Shown: positions 33,860-42,078 of the stretch, in pieces | Numbering within the stretch: position 1 is the first letter of the stretch | Layout: each line of letters starts with the position of its first letter | From: G963676655 sp963678305 | GTDB taxonomy: Bacteria > Verrucomicrobiota > Lentisphaeria > Victivallales > Victivallaceae | Assembly: GCA_963678305.2 (NCBI GenBank) | Contig: CAXXVV010000011.1 | Coordinates: forward strand, 434,001 to 498,000 | Direction of reading: 5' to 3' | Length of the DNA: 64,000 nucleotides | The notes under the pieces: model-generated | Databases searched by the model: none | What the model saw: only the letters and a program-made list of their open reading frames with translations | Told to the model about the DNA's origin: nothing | Program-made: the position numbers and the translations under genes

Positions 33860-36673
33860 ATGCAATTAGAAAGCAGCATTATTGCCGGAATTTTTGTTGC
33901 CGGTTCGTTGTTGGCTTCAACCGGAGTCGCAGGGCAGGAAAATAACTTCTCTCCAATACGGATCGGCGATACCGTTCCCGGGGGCAAGTTCGTGATAAAA
34001 AGCGAGCCTGAAGAGTTTGGCAATATTAATTTGACTTTGGGGCTGGCTGACGGTAAAACAGGCAAAAAAATCAAACCGGAAAAATTAACATCAGGAGTGT
34101 ACAATTGCGGAGACGGTTTGCGTCTGAGTCAGTCTTTTTCCGTTAGGAACAATCTTGTATACTGGAAACTGAATATTCTAAATCAGGGTAAGGATCAGCG
34201 TTGGCTTCATCTGAAAATTAACGCCGCGCCGGACAAAAAAGCGGAAACCTGGTTCTTCGACGGCGTCAAACTGATTGACCCGTGCCGGGTGAATACGATC
34301 TGCAAAGATGAAAACCTGGCTTTGCCGCTGGCGGTCATCGGACGCAAAAAATCCGGTTTCGCCTGGGGTATCAATCCGAAAACAATGCTGCTGTCTTACG
34401 TGGAGCAGGGGGCCGACTTTTCCGGAAAACCGAAATTCTGGTTTGGCACGAAACTGGTGATCAATCCTAATAAAACCGAGACTCTGGATCTGGTCCTGTT
34501 CGGTTTCCGCGCCAGATTCGGCTACTTGGATGCCATTCAGATATATCACAACGCTTTTCCTGAGATCTTCGCGGTCAAGCGTCCTGGCCTGAACATTGAT
34601 CCGAAAATTACTTTGGGCGGGTGTGATTACCGGGTGTGGAAAGCAAATCAGCCGGAAGAGGCCAGACGGTTTGGCGGCGGTTGGGAGTGGTGTCTGAAAA
34701 GCCATACTCACTGCGGTGATTATTTGGGGAAACACTGGAATGTTGCCCGGAAGAACGGCGTCAAAAAGTGGTACAACAGCTGTACAGCTGAAAAACATCA
34801 GCAGTGGATTCACCAGCAGCATTTGAAGCACCAGCAGGGGGAGCCTGCGGATGTCGCCATGATGTTTTACATCACCCAGGCATTGACCGACGCGCCGTTG
34901 TCCACCGGTTCATACAAGATACCATTGGCAAAACAGGTTTGGCCCGATGCCTATGCCGGGCGTGCAGGTTATCAATTCTGCTATCCGTGGGGCGACAATA
35001 ATTACGCCCGGAACGTTCTTTGCGACCTGACTGAAGTTGCCGGAAAACTGTCGATACGCGGTTTTGCTTTTGATACTGCCAGAAGCCCGCTGAAATTTTT
35101 CGGCAAAGGCACCGATGACGCGCCGGGGCGGGCATATCTCCTCGCGCCTAAAGTCAAGACGAAGAAACGTTATGCGATTCTCGAGGACGGGTCGAAAGTT
35201 GCCGTCAAAGATGATCAGCACGGCGTCTACAGTCGCCTTGATCTGGCTTCCTCCATGTTCATCAAGTTTATCCATGAAATGCGCAAAGGAGAATATAACC
35301 TGGGCGTCGTCACCAACGGCTGTGACTGGATGGAAGGCTTTCATACCGACTCCCTGCTGATCGAACATACCCCGAATCTGCATAAGGACCGGGTATGGGT
35401 GGCGCGGCTTATCGCCGGACAGAAAGTCATGAGCTGGTGGGATGATTTCCGGTTGTATACTTTGATTGATTGGGAGAATCAGACCCGAAGTGAGTTACGC
35501 GGCTCTGTTGCCGCTTTCTCTCGTTTTGTCCGCCTGAAAAGTCTGGTCCTGGCCGGAATTCCGATGTATAGGATTGCCGCCGGCAATGAAATCCTGTTTG
35601 ACATTATTCCCACGTTGGTTGAGCTTACTCAAGCCGGATGGCAGGCAGTTCCCGCCATGTCGGCTGATAAAAATCTCTGGACCGCCCGTTACGGCAAAGA
35701 TCTTGATACATATCTGGTTTTGTGTAATCCCAAAGGCCGGACGATTAAGTCTGACGTAATGGTCGAAGGTTCCTATTTCAGCTCAGAACCGGACCAGAAG
35801 CAAGTTAAGTGGCTATTCAGGGATTATGCCGGCATGAAAGTGACGGGTGAAGTCGGGAACAAAAATATTGTCAGCGTCAGTATTCCTTCGGCCCGTGAAC
35901 AAATTCTCAAAACTGGACTGCGGCTGGATAATCCGTCTGACGCTTTGCAATATACCAGCGGCATGACGAATAACTTGAACAGCATGAAGATCAATTATCA
36001 ATTTAGTTCAGCCGAGGCGCAGATTTTGAAGCTGAAAGCTGAACAGCCGGACGGGTATTTCCTCGGCAACGTTGCTGTAAATGGCAAGGCGATACCTTTT
36101 TCAAGGGATAATGAATTTGTCGCTGATGTGAATAACAAAACTACTTTATCGCTGGCTTATAATAGTTTGTATTTTGCGTCTCCGGATAAAGATTTCATTG
36201 ATTTTGAATTCGTCAAAGACCTGAAACCGGCGGCGACGATTGTTATTCCGGCGCAGCCGACAAAGGAAGAACAATTTCTGGCTTTCCGTTTTCAGGAATA
36301 TTTCCGCTATTATTATGATAAGGCAAAAGGGGTAAGTATAAAGCTGCCTATTTTGAAAAGCAACGCAATTCCCACGTCCGGTCAGGTTATCCTGATTGGC
36401 CGGTCCGCAAGTCAACAAACGGAATTCGCACCATGGAAATCTCCGGTTCGGGTTAGGATTGGAGTGAAAGGACGCATCCTGTATGTTGCCGCGATCGAGT
36501 GTTTTGACGCGGAAATGCGCAATGGAGTATACCGGCTCTTCCACTGTCTGGACCGGAAATATAAATATTTCGGCAAGATGGGAGAGCGAAAGTATGAGCA
36601 TCCGCATGAGGAACAACTTTATCGTAAAGCCGGATTGATCAAGTCGGTACTGTACTCAAAGGACGGGGAGTAA
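33860..36673 (+). CDS. Secreted glycosidase-like protein (937 aa), unassigned family
   Basis: A 937-residue predicted secreted protein; signal peptide residues 1 to about 25. Residues ~30-240 look beta-rich. The middle (~250-620) has strand-then-loop features of a TIM barrel, including GFAFDTARSP and GVVTNGCDWMEGFHTDSLL, where the Asp residues could be catalytic. Residues ~790-925 resemble the GH67N/GH20b alpha-beta domain of glycosidases (FLAFRFQEYFRYYY, VILIGRSAS, VKGRILYVAAIE, GVYRLFHCLDRKY). In known enzymes that domain precedes the catalytic barrel; here it follows. I cannot assign a CAZy family. Operon position after a pseudopilin and next to a mutarotase-like lipoprotein points to oligo- or polysaccharide hydrolysis. 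Confidence 0.6.
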   Translation: MQLESSIIAGIFVAGSLLASTGVAGQENNFSPIRIGDTVPGGKFVIKSEPEEFGNINLTLGLADGKTGKKIKPEKLTSGVYNCGDGLRLSQSFSVRNNLVYWKLNILNQGKDQRWLHLKINAAPDKKAETWFFDGVKLIDPCRVNTICKDENLALPLAVIGRKKSGFAWGINPKTMLLSYVEQGADFSGKPKFWFGTKLVINPNKTETLDLVLFGFRARFGYLDAIQIYHNAFPEIFAVKRPGLNIDPKITLGGCDYRVWKANQPEEARRFGGGWEWCLKSHTHCGDYLGKHWNVARKNGVKKWYNSCTAEKHQQWIHQQHLKHQQGEPADVAMMFYITQALTDAPLSTGSYKIPLAKQVWPDAYAGRAGYQFCYPWGDNNYARNVLCDLTEVAGKLSIRGFAFDTARSPLKFFGKGTDDAPGRAYLLAPKVKTKKRYAILEDGSKVAVKDDQHGVYSRLDLASSMFIKFIHEMRKGEYNLGVVTNGCDWMEGFHTDSLLIEHTPNLHKDRVWVARLIAGQKVMSWWDDFRLYTLIDWENQTRSELRGSVAAFSRFVRLKSLVLAGIPMYRIAAGNEILFDIIPTLVELTQAGWQAVPAMSADKNLWTARYGKDLDTYLVLCNPKGRTIKSDVMVEGSYFSSEPDQKQVKWLFRDYAGMKVTGEVGNKNIVSVSIPSAREQILKTGLRLDNPSDALQYTSGMTNNLNSMKINYQFSSAEAQILKLKAEQPDGYFLGNVAVNGKAIPFSRDNEFVADVNNKTTLSLAYNSLYFASPDKDFIDFEFVKDLKPAATIVIPAQPTKEEQFLAFRFQEYFRYYYDKAKGVSIKLPILKSNAIPTSGQVILIGRSASQQTEFAPWKSPVRVRIGVKGRILYVAAIECFDAEMRNGVYRLFHCLDRKYKYFGKMGERKYEHPHEEQLYRKAGLIKSVLYSKDGE

Positions 36674-36676
36674 GTT

Positions 36677-37894
36677 ATGAAGTATCTACAATTAACGATT
36701 GTTCTATGTCTGTTGATCCTTTCTTCATGTAAATCGGTATCAACGCAGTCGCAAAAGGCCGGATGCCGGATAACGACGACCGAGTTGAACAGTTCCAAAG
36801 GCTTTATTCTGGAAAACAGCCTGGTCAAAGCGGCGGTTTTCCCGGGACTGAGCGGGAAGATTCTGGGTTATACCTATAAACCAACCGGGGAAGTGCTTTT
36901 CATGCCCTTGAATGAAGAAGTAATTGAATTCGCGCAACCGCCGATTATAGTCAACAGTAATTTCGCCGGTTACAAGGATATGATCTGGGAATATCGATTC
37001 AGCGCGGCCTATCGGGTGTATAAAGCAAGAATCATTGCCGACACTCCGGATAAAGTAGCTGTTGAACTGACCTGGCAGGGCAAAAGCTATCGCATTGTCC
37101 GGACAGTTGCCCTGTCTATGAATTCCACAGCATTGAATGTCTCGGTAACAATGACTTCGCTTGCTGATAAAGCGCAAAAACTATCCTATTGGAAGCAGAT
37201 TACGGCAAATATCACTGATACATATAATCCCGGTCGACAAATTGCGCCGCTGGCGCCTGCTCCGAAGAAATCGCCGCGTGGTCGTGCCTTTAACAACCAA
37301 AAAACAGCCTGTATTTATAATAAGCCGGTCCCGGGAATGTCGAATAATTATTTTCCCTCCCAGCCATGGTGGGCCTGGCAAACGCCCGGAACCAAATTGG
37401 TCATGGGAGAAGTGGTTGATGATTTAAATTCAATGCGCCCGGACGGTTTTTTCTATTCCCATAAAAGGAATCTGCTGATGACTCAGGAAACGATTTTCGG
37501 TTCCCGTGTGTTCAAAAAGGGACAGAGCAGAACATATTCTCTTGCTTTTGTCGCGGTCGATGGACTGACTGGTTTGGACTATCTCAGTCGTAATCTGGCT
37601 GTAAAAATCGTTACAGTGGAAAGGACTCCGCTGATTGTAAAGCTCCAAGCCGCTGCTCCACGGTATTTGTCTGGTGCCGGACTCAAGGCCGTTTTGCTTG
37701 ATAGTTCCGGTAAAATCGTTGTAGCGGGAGCAGACACCAAGGTTGATTTGTCGCCAAAATCTGCAATAGATCTGAGTTTGCCAATCAGAGGTAAAACCAA
37801 GCCGGGAAAATATCAGTTGGCGCTTCAGCTGGTTTGTAACGGTAAGATCATTGAGATTGCAGTGATTCTTGGTCGCGTAATTGAGGTGAAGTGA
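36677..37894 (+). CDS. Lipoprotein with mutarotase-like fold
   Basis: A 405-residue lipoprotein; lipobox LILSSC at Cys18. Residues ~35-330 resemble the galactose-mutarotase-like beta-sandwich (GFILENSLVKAAVFPGLSGKILGYTYKPTGEVLF, LTWQGKSYRIVRTVAL). DUF4380-type proteins have the same layout. The C-terminal ~90 residues may be an Ig-like beta domain. The ATG is 4 bases after the previous stop, with GGGGAG inside the end of that gene. Probably outer-membrane or periplasmic, binding or converting a sugar released by the preceding enzyme. Confidence 0.6.
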   Translation: MKYLQLTIVLCLLILSSCKSVSTQSQKAGCRITTTELNSSKGFILENSLVKAAVFPGLSGKILGYTYKPTGEVLFMPLNEEVIEFAQPPIIVNSNFAGYKDMIWEYRFSAAYRVYKARIIADTPDKVAVELTWQGKSYRIVRTVALSMNSTALNVSVTMTSLADKAQKLSYWKQITANITDTYNPGRQIAPLAPAPKKSPRGRAFNNQKTACIYNKPVPGMSNNYFPSQPWWAWQTPGTKLVMGEVVDDLNSMRPDGFFYSHKRNLLMTQETIFGSRVFKKGQSRTYSLAFVAVDGLTGLDYLSRNLAVKIVTVERTPLIVKLQAAAPRYLSGAGLKAVLLDSSGKIVVAGADTKVDLSPKSAIDLSLPIRGKTKPGKYQLALQLVCNGKIIEIAVILGRVIEVK

Positions 37895-38628
37895 TGAGAG
37901 TTTTGTTGATATTTTTTATTTTGTTTGCTGCTGTGTGGACCTATGGCACGGAAAAAGGTTTGTTGTTTTACGCCTCATACGACAAGGGGGTAGACGCTGA
38001 CTTTGCCAAAGGGGCTCCGAAAGGATCAGGAGTAGCGGAGATAACACAGAACAAAGGTGGGATAAAAGGCGAGGCACTGATTGCCCGGGCTGGTTTTGTC
38101 GGAGTTGAATTGTATGACGGGGTCAAATACCTGTGCAACGGTAATTTAAAGCGGGAAGCCGGAACGGTGGAATTCTATGTTAAACCTCTGCCTGGATTCT
38201 TCATGAAGAAAAAAGTCTGGAGAAGGATTTTTCTGTGTACCTATTATAAATTACGTAAAGAAGGCAAACGTGATTATCGTTGGTTCCGAATTGATTTTTG
38301 TACAAAAAAAAATATACCGATGTTGCGGGTGTTTGAGCAGGATACCATGATCAAATACAGGACTCACTTAGTTAAAAAACAGCCCAGGATCGAAATAGGC
38401 AAATGGTATCATCTGGCTTATGCCTGGAACAATCAAGGACGAAAACTGTTTTTGAACGGCAAATTGATTGTGGAGGGGGCCAGCAAAAGTCCGTTACCGC
38501 TCCTGCCGGAATATCTGCATGTCGGGGCTTTACCCTGGGGACATGAGGATTCTCGTTGTTTGATTGATGAATTGAAAATATGGGATCACGCCAAACGGCC
38601 TGAATCATTCAATATTTTACGAAAATAA
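37894..38628 (+). CDS. Secreted LamG/concanavalin-like lectin protein
   Basis: A 244-residue secreted protein; signal peptide up to residue ~18. The rest is a jelly-roll LamG-like domain (GLLFYASYDKGVDADFA, AGTVEFYVKPLPGFF, GKWYHLAYAWNNQGRKLFLNG, LPEYLHVGALPWG, CLIDELKIWD). Such domains bind carbohydrates. The ATG overlaps the TGA of the preceding gene (TGATG) with GAGGTGA upstream. Last gene of module A. No enzyme domain. Confidence 0.85.
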   Translation: MRVLLIFFILFAAVWTYGTEKGLLFYASYDKGVDADFAKGAPKGSGVAEITQNKGGIKGEALIARAGFVGVELYDGVKYLCNGNLKREAGTVEFYVKPLPGFFMKKKVWRRIFLCTYYKLRKEGKRDYRWFRIDFCTKKNIPMLRVFEQDTMIKYRTHLVKKQPRIEIGKWYHLAYAWNNQGRKLFLNGKLIVEGASKSPLPLLPEYLHVGALPWGHEDSRCLIDELKIWDHAKRPESFNILRK

Positions 38629-38857
38629 AACTGGATATTGACAAGCTGTTACTAAGTTTTTTCTGTTTGTTTCCCGCTCAAATATTTACTTTAATGCCGT
38701 TTTGTTCAAGGTTAATTTAAAACTACCTGGTAATTTATTATATTATTAGCGTCAATAAAATAATATGATATATTCAGGGGCTCGAAACTTGAAAAAATAT
38801 CAGGTGAAGTGTAACTTCTTTTAATTGTTTTTTAATTAGTTATAAGGAAATTGCACT

Positions 38858-40261
38858 ATGTCAAAAAAGCCTAATATCGTTTTTTTCTTTACTGATGATC
38901 AGCGTTTTGATACTATTGCCGCGTGGGGGAATCCGCAGATAAAAACTCCGAATCTGGATAAACTGGCCGGTCGCGGCGTTTCGTTTACCCAGGCTTGTAT
39001 TCCCGGCGGTACTTGCGGAGCGGTTTGTATGCCGAGCCGCGCTATGCTGAATACCGGACGCACGCTTTTTCATCTGAACGGATCTGGTCAGGAGATTCCG
39101 AAAGAGCATAGGACGATCGGGGAAACCCTGCAGTCAGCCGGATATCGCACTTACGGTTCCGGTAAGTGGCATAATGGCAAAACGGCTTTTGCCCGCAGTT
39201 TTACCGATGGCGCGGAAATTTTCTTTGGGGGAATGGCTGATCACTGGAACGTCCCGTGTTATGATTTCGATCCGACCGGAAAATATGACAAGACCTGTGT
39301 CGAGATCAAAGAACCGATGTGGAATAAAAATCTCAACATTCGCCAGTGCGATCATATTACCGCCGGTAAGCATTCCACTGATGTTATTGCTGATGCGGCG
39401 ACTGATTTTATCGGCAAATATGATGACGATGCGCCATTGTATATGTATCTTTCGTTTCTGGCTCCCCACGATCCGCGCAGTATGCCGCAGGAATTCCTCG
39501 ATCTTTATAATGTGGAGGATATCCAACTGCCTCCGAACTTTATGGGCGGTCACCCCTTTGATAACGGCTGTTTGCGGATTCGGGATGAGGAACTGGCTCC
39601 TTTCCCGCGTGATCCGGATGATACCAGACAGCAGATCATGGAATATTATGCGATGATCTCGCATGCCGATGCCAGGATCGGCGATGTCATGAATGCCCTG
39701 GAAGCTAAGGGCATGCTTGAAGATACCATCATCGTGTTTGCCTGTGACAATGGTTTGGCTGTCGGACAGCATGGATTATTCGGCAAGCAGAATCTTTATG
39801 AACACAGCATCCGGGTGCCACTGATCTTTGCCGGACCGGGTATTCCCAAGGGTGTTACGACTGAATCATTTGCTTACCTGTTGGATATCTTTCCGACCCT
39901 GTGCGATCTGGCTGATATTGACATCCCGGACACGGTTGATGGTGAAAGTCTGGCTGGAATTCTACAGGATCAGAATGAGATTGTCCGTCCATTTACTTTC
40001 CACGCCTACGCCGAGTTGCAGCGTGCGGTTCGCACCGGCAAATACAAGTTGATCGAATACGTGGTCGGGGGCAAACATACTGTGACTCAGCTTTTCGATC
40101 TGGAAAGCGACCCGGCGGAGCTCGACAATCTGGCTTACCTTGGAGAATATTCCGAACTGGTCGAAGATCTGCGAGAAGAACTTTGGAACCTTGCCCGAAA
40201 ATGGGACGACGAAAAATCGGAATGGGGGGAAAAGTTCTGGAGCCGTTACGACCGGGGCTGA
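38858..40261 (+). CDS. Sulfatase (Cys-type, formylglycine-dependent)
   Basis: A 467-residue sulfatase. Metal-site motif NIVFFFTDDQRFDT at the N-terminus and the modification site CMPSR with Cys57, to be converted to formylglycine. Also GKWHNGK, APHDPRSMP and FACDNGLAVGQHG. It starts directly at the fold, without signal peptide, so the enzyme is predicted to be cytoplasmic. Closest type by eye: sulfatase S1 subfamilies that act on small sulfated glycans. Substrate not determinable. A terminator follows. Confidence 0.9.
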   Translation: MSKKPNIVFFFTDDQRFDTIAAWGNPQIKTPNLDKLAGRGVSFTQACIPGGTCGAVCMPSRAMLNTGRTLFHLNGSGQEIPKEHRTIGETLQSAGYRTYGSGKWHNGKTAFARSFTDGAEIFFGGMADHWNVPCYDFDPTGKYDKTCVEIKEPMWNKNLNIRQCDHITAGKHSTDVIADAATDFIGKYDDDAPLYMYLSFLAPHDPRSMPQEFLDLYNVEDIQLPPNFMGGHPFDNGCLRIRDEELAPFPRDPDDTRQQIMEYYAMISHADARIGDVMNALEAKGMLEDTIIVFACDNGLAVGQHGLFGKQNLYEHSIRVPLIFAGPGIPKGVTTESFAYLLDIFPTLCDLADIDIPDTVDGESLAGILQDQNEIVRPFTFHAYAELQRAVRTGKYKLIEYVVGGKHTVTQLFDLESDPAELDNLAYLGEYSELVEDLREELWNLARKWDDEKSEWGEKFWSRYDRG

Positions 40262-40290
40262 CTGATAATCTGACATGGCGTGTTTGTATT

Positions 40291-40329
40291 AGACTTGTCG
40301 GGGTGATAAATCCGACGGGTCTAATTTTT
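40291..40329 (+). terminator. Rho-independent terminator after sulfatase
   Basis: AGACTTGTCGG (40291-40301) pairs with CCGACGGGTCT (40312-40322) over 11 bp with two G-T pairs, followed by AATTTTTC. Confidence 0.8.
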
Positions 40330-40430
40330 CAAAATAATTAGATGTAACTGAAAAGAGATACTTGAAAAATATTTCTTTGACGCTATATTTTATATGTAAA
40401 TATAATCTTAAAGAAAAAGAGGTTTGAAAA

Positions 40431-41084
40431 ATGACTGATTATGAAATCACTGTAAACATGGTCTGTGAACAGCTTGCGCAGCTGAAAATTATCCCTGTTC
40501 TGGCAATTGAAAAGCTGGAAGACGGTATGAAAATGTGCGAGCTGCTCAATAAAAACGGTTTGAAGACCGCCGAGATCACTTTCCGGACCAAAGCTGCTGC
40601 GAGCATTATCCGTGAAGCCTCAAATGCATTTCCGGAAATGGAGATCGGAGCCGGGACTGTATTGAATATCCGGGACCTTCATCGCGCTTTTGAAGCCGGA
40701 TCAAAGTTCGCGGTTGCTCCTGGATTCAATCCGACTGTCGTTAAAGAAGCGATTGCCAATAATTTCCCGTTCTTTCCCGGCATCTCCAGCCCCAGTGATA
40801 TCGAACAGGCTTATGAGTTAGGTGTCCGTGTTATGAAATTTTTCCCGGCTGAAGCGGCCGGCGGTCTCAAGTTCCTGACCAATATTTCCGCCCCGTACAA
40901 ACATCTTGGAATTCGTTATATTCCGACCGGCGGACTTAATACTGAAAACATAATGACCTATTTGAATAATCCCAACATCATTGCCGCCGGCGGTACCTGG
41001 CTGGGTAAATCAGCGGACATCGAAGCTGGGGACTGGGACAAGATTGACGGTATTATCAAAGCCGCGGTTGAATTGATTAAATAA
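40431..41084 (+). CDS. KDPG/KHG-type aldolase
   Basis: A 217-residue class I aldolase of the 2-dehydro-3-deoxy-6-phosphogluconate / 4-hydroxy-2-oxoglutarate type, splitting the keto-deoxy acid to pyruvate and an aldehyde. The Schiff-base Lys is Lys136 in VMKFFPAEAAGG, and Glu48 of AEITFRT matches the catalytic Glu. GAGTVL and PTGGLN are present. Its position next to a sulfatase, an SDR and a flavoprotein suggests an end step of a sugar-acid route rather than the standard Entner-Doudoroff pathway. The ATG follows AAAAGAGG. Confidence 0.93.
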   Translation: MTDYEITVNMVCEQLAQLKIIPVLAIEKLEDGMKMCELLNKNGLKTAEITFRTKAAASIIREASNAFPEMEIGAGTVLNIRDLHRAFEAGSKFAVAPGFNPTVVKEAIANNFPFFPGISSPSDIEQAYELGVRVMKFFPAEAAGGLKFLTNISAPYKHLGIRYIPTGGLNTENIMTYLNNPNIIAAGGTWLGKSADIEAGDWDKIDGIIKAAVELIK

Positions 41085-41180
41085 TTAATTCAACATTCGG
41101 TGTTGCCTGTTTTTTTAAGTCTTGGAATGGCAGGATATAATAATTGATAATAATAAAGCCATAATTCGGCGTTTTGCGTT

Positions 41181-41207
41181 CAGGGTTTTTGCCGCCCTGA
41201 AAGGGCG
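41181..41207 (+). other. Two mutually exclusive hairpins upstream of the SDR gene
   Basis: CAGGG (41181-41185) can pair with CCCTG (41195-41199), or CGCCCT (41193-41198) can pair with AGGGCG (41202-41207). Both use the same CCCT. No T-run follows. Meaning unknown; recorded because it sits in the leader of the SDR gene. Confidence 0.3.
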
Positions 41208-41280
41208 ATATATAATAAAAGATTTGCTGAAATACTAACTTTTTTATTCAAAAATAAATATTAATTCGGAGAATTACACC

Positions 41281-42060
41281 ATGAGTAAAACACGTTCAGT
41301 TCTGGTTACCGGCGGTGCGCGCGGTATCGGATTCGGCATCGCAGATTTGTTCGCGAGCGCCGGTTATAAAGTTGCGGTTTGTGATATCGGCAAGGCCGAA
41401 GATAATGCCGAAGCAATGCAGAAACTTAAAGACAGCGGCGCGGCCGATGTCCTGTATTGTCAGTGTGATATTTCAAACACTGCCGCCCATCAGGCTATGC
41501 TGGCGCAGATCATCGACTCATTTGGAGTATTGAACGTTCTGGTCAATAACGCCGGCGTCGGGACCAAAGTGCGCGGTGATCTTTTTGACGCGACTGAAGA
41601 CAGTTTCGATTTCGTTATTGGTATCAACTTGCGCGGCCCCTATTTCCTGACCAAAATCATTGCCAAGCAAATGGTTGACCAGAAGGCCGCCGATCCTGAG
41701 TGCGAATGCAGCATTATCAATATCAGTTCGATTTCTTCGACGGTGGCTTCTCCGAGCCGCGGCGACTACTGCATCAGCAAAGCCGGGGTCAGTATGGTGA
41801 CTAAACTCTTCGCTGTTCGTCTGGGAGAATACAATATTCCGGTTTACGAAGTACGTCCCGGAATTATCAAAACCCCGATGACTGAAGTCGTTACCGAGAA
41901 ATATGACAAGCTGATTTCCGAGGGGCTTTGCCTGACTGCCCGCTGGGGTTATCCGAAAGACATCGCCAAAGCCGTCAAGATGCTGGCAGACGGCGCTCTG
42001 GCATATTCGACCGGTCAGGTCATTATGGTCGATGGCGGTATGAGCATCGAGAAACTTTAA
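41281..42060 (+). CDS. Short-chain dehydrogenase/reductase
   Basis: A 259-residue SDR. Cofactor motif TGGARGIGFGIA (residues ~10-21), NNAG, and the active site Tyr163-x3-Lys167 in DYCISKAGVSM with serines in NISSISS before it. FabG-like length and motifs, but the place next to a flavoprotein, an aldolase and a sulfatase suggests oxidation of a sugar or sugar acid. ATG preceded by CGGAG. Followed after 18 bases by the flavoprotein. Confidence 0.88.
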   Translation: MSKTRSVLVTGGARGIGFGIADLFASAGYKVAVCDIGKAEDNAEAMQKLKDSGAADVLYCQCDISNTAAHQAMLAQIIDSFGVLNVLVNNAGVGTKVRGDLFDATEDSFDFVIGINLRGPYFLTKIIAKQMVDQKAADPECECSIINISSISSTVASPSRGDYCISKAGVSMVTKLFAVRLGEYNIPVYEVRPGIIKTPMTEVVTEKYDKLISEGLCLTARWGYPKDIAKAVKMLADGALAYSTGQVIMVDGGMSIEKL

Positions 42061-42078
42061 AGGTCGAGGATTAGTTTT

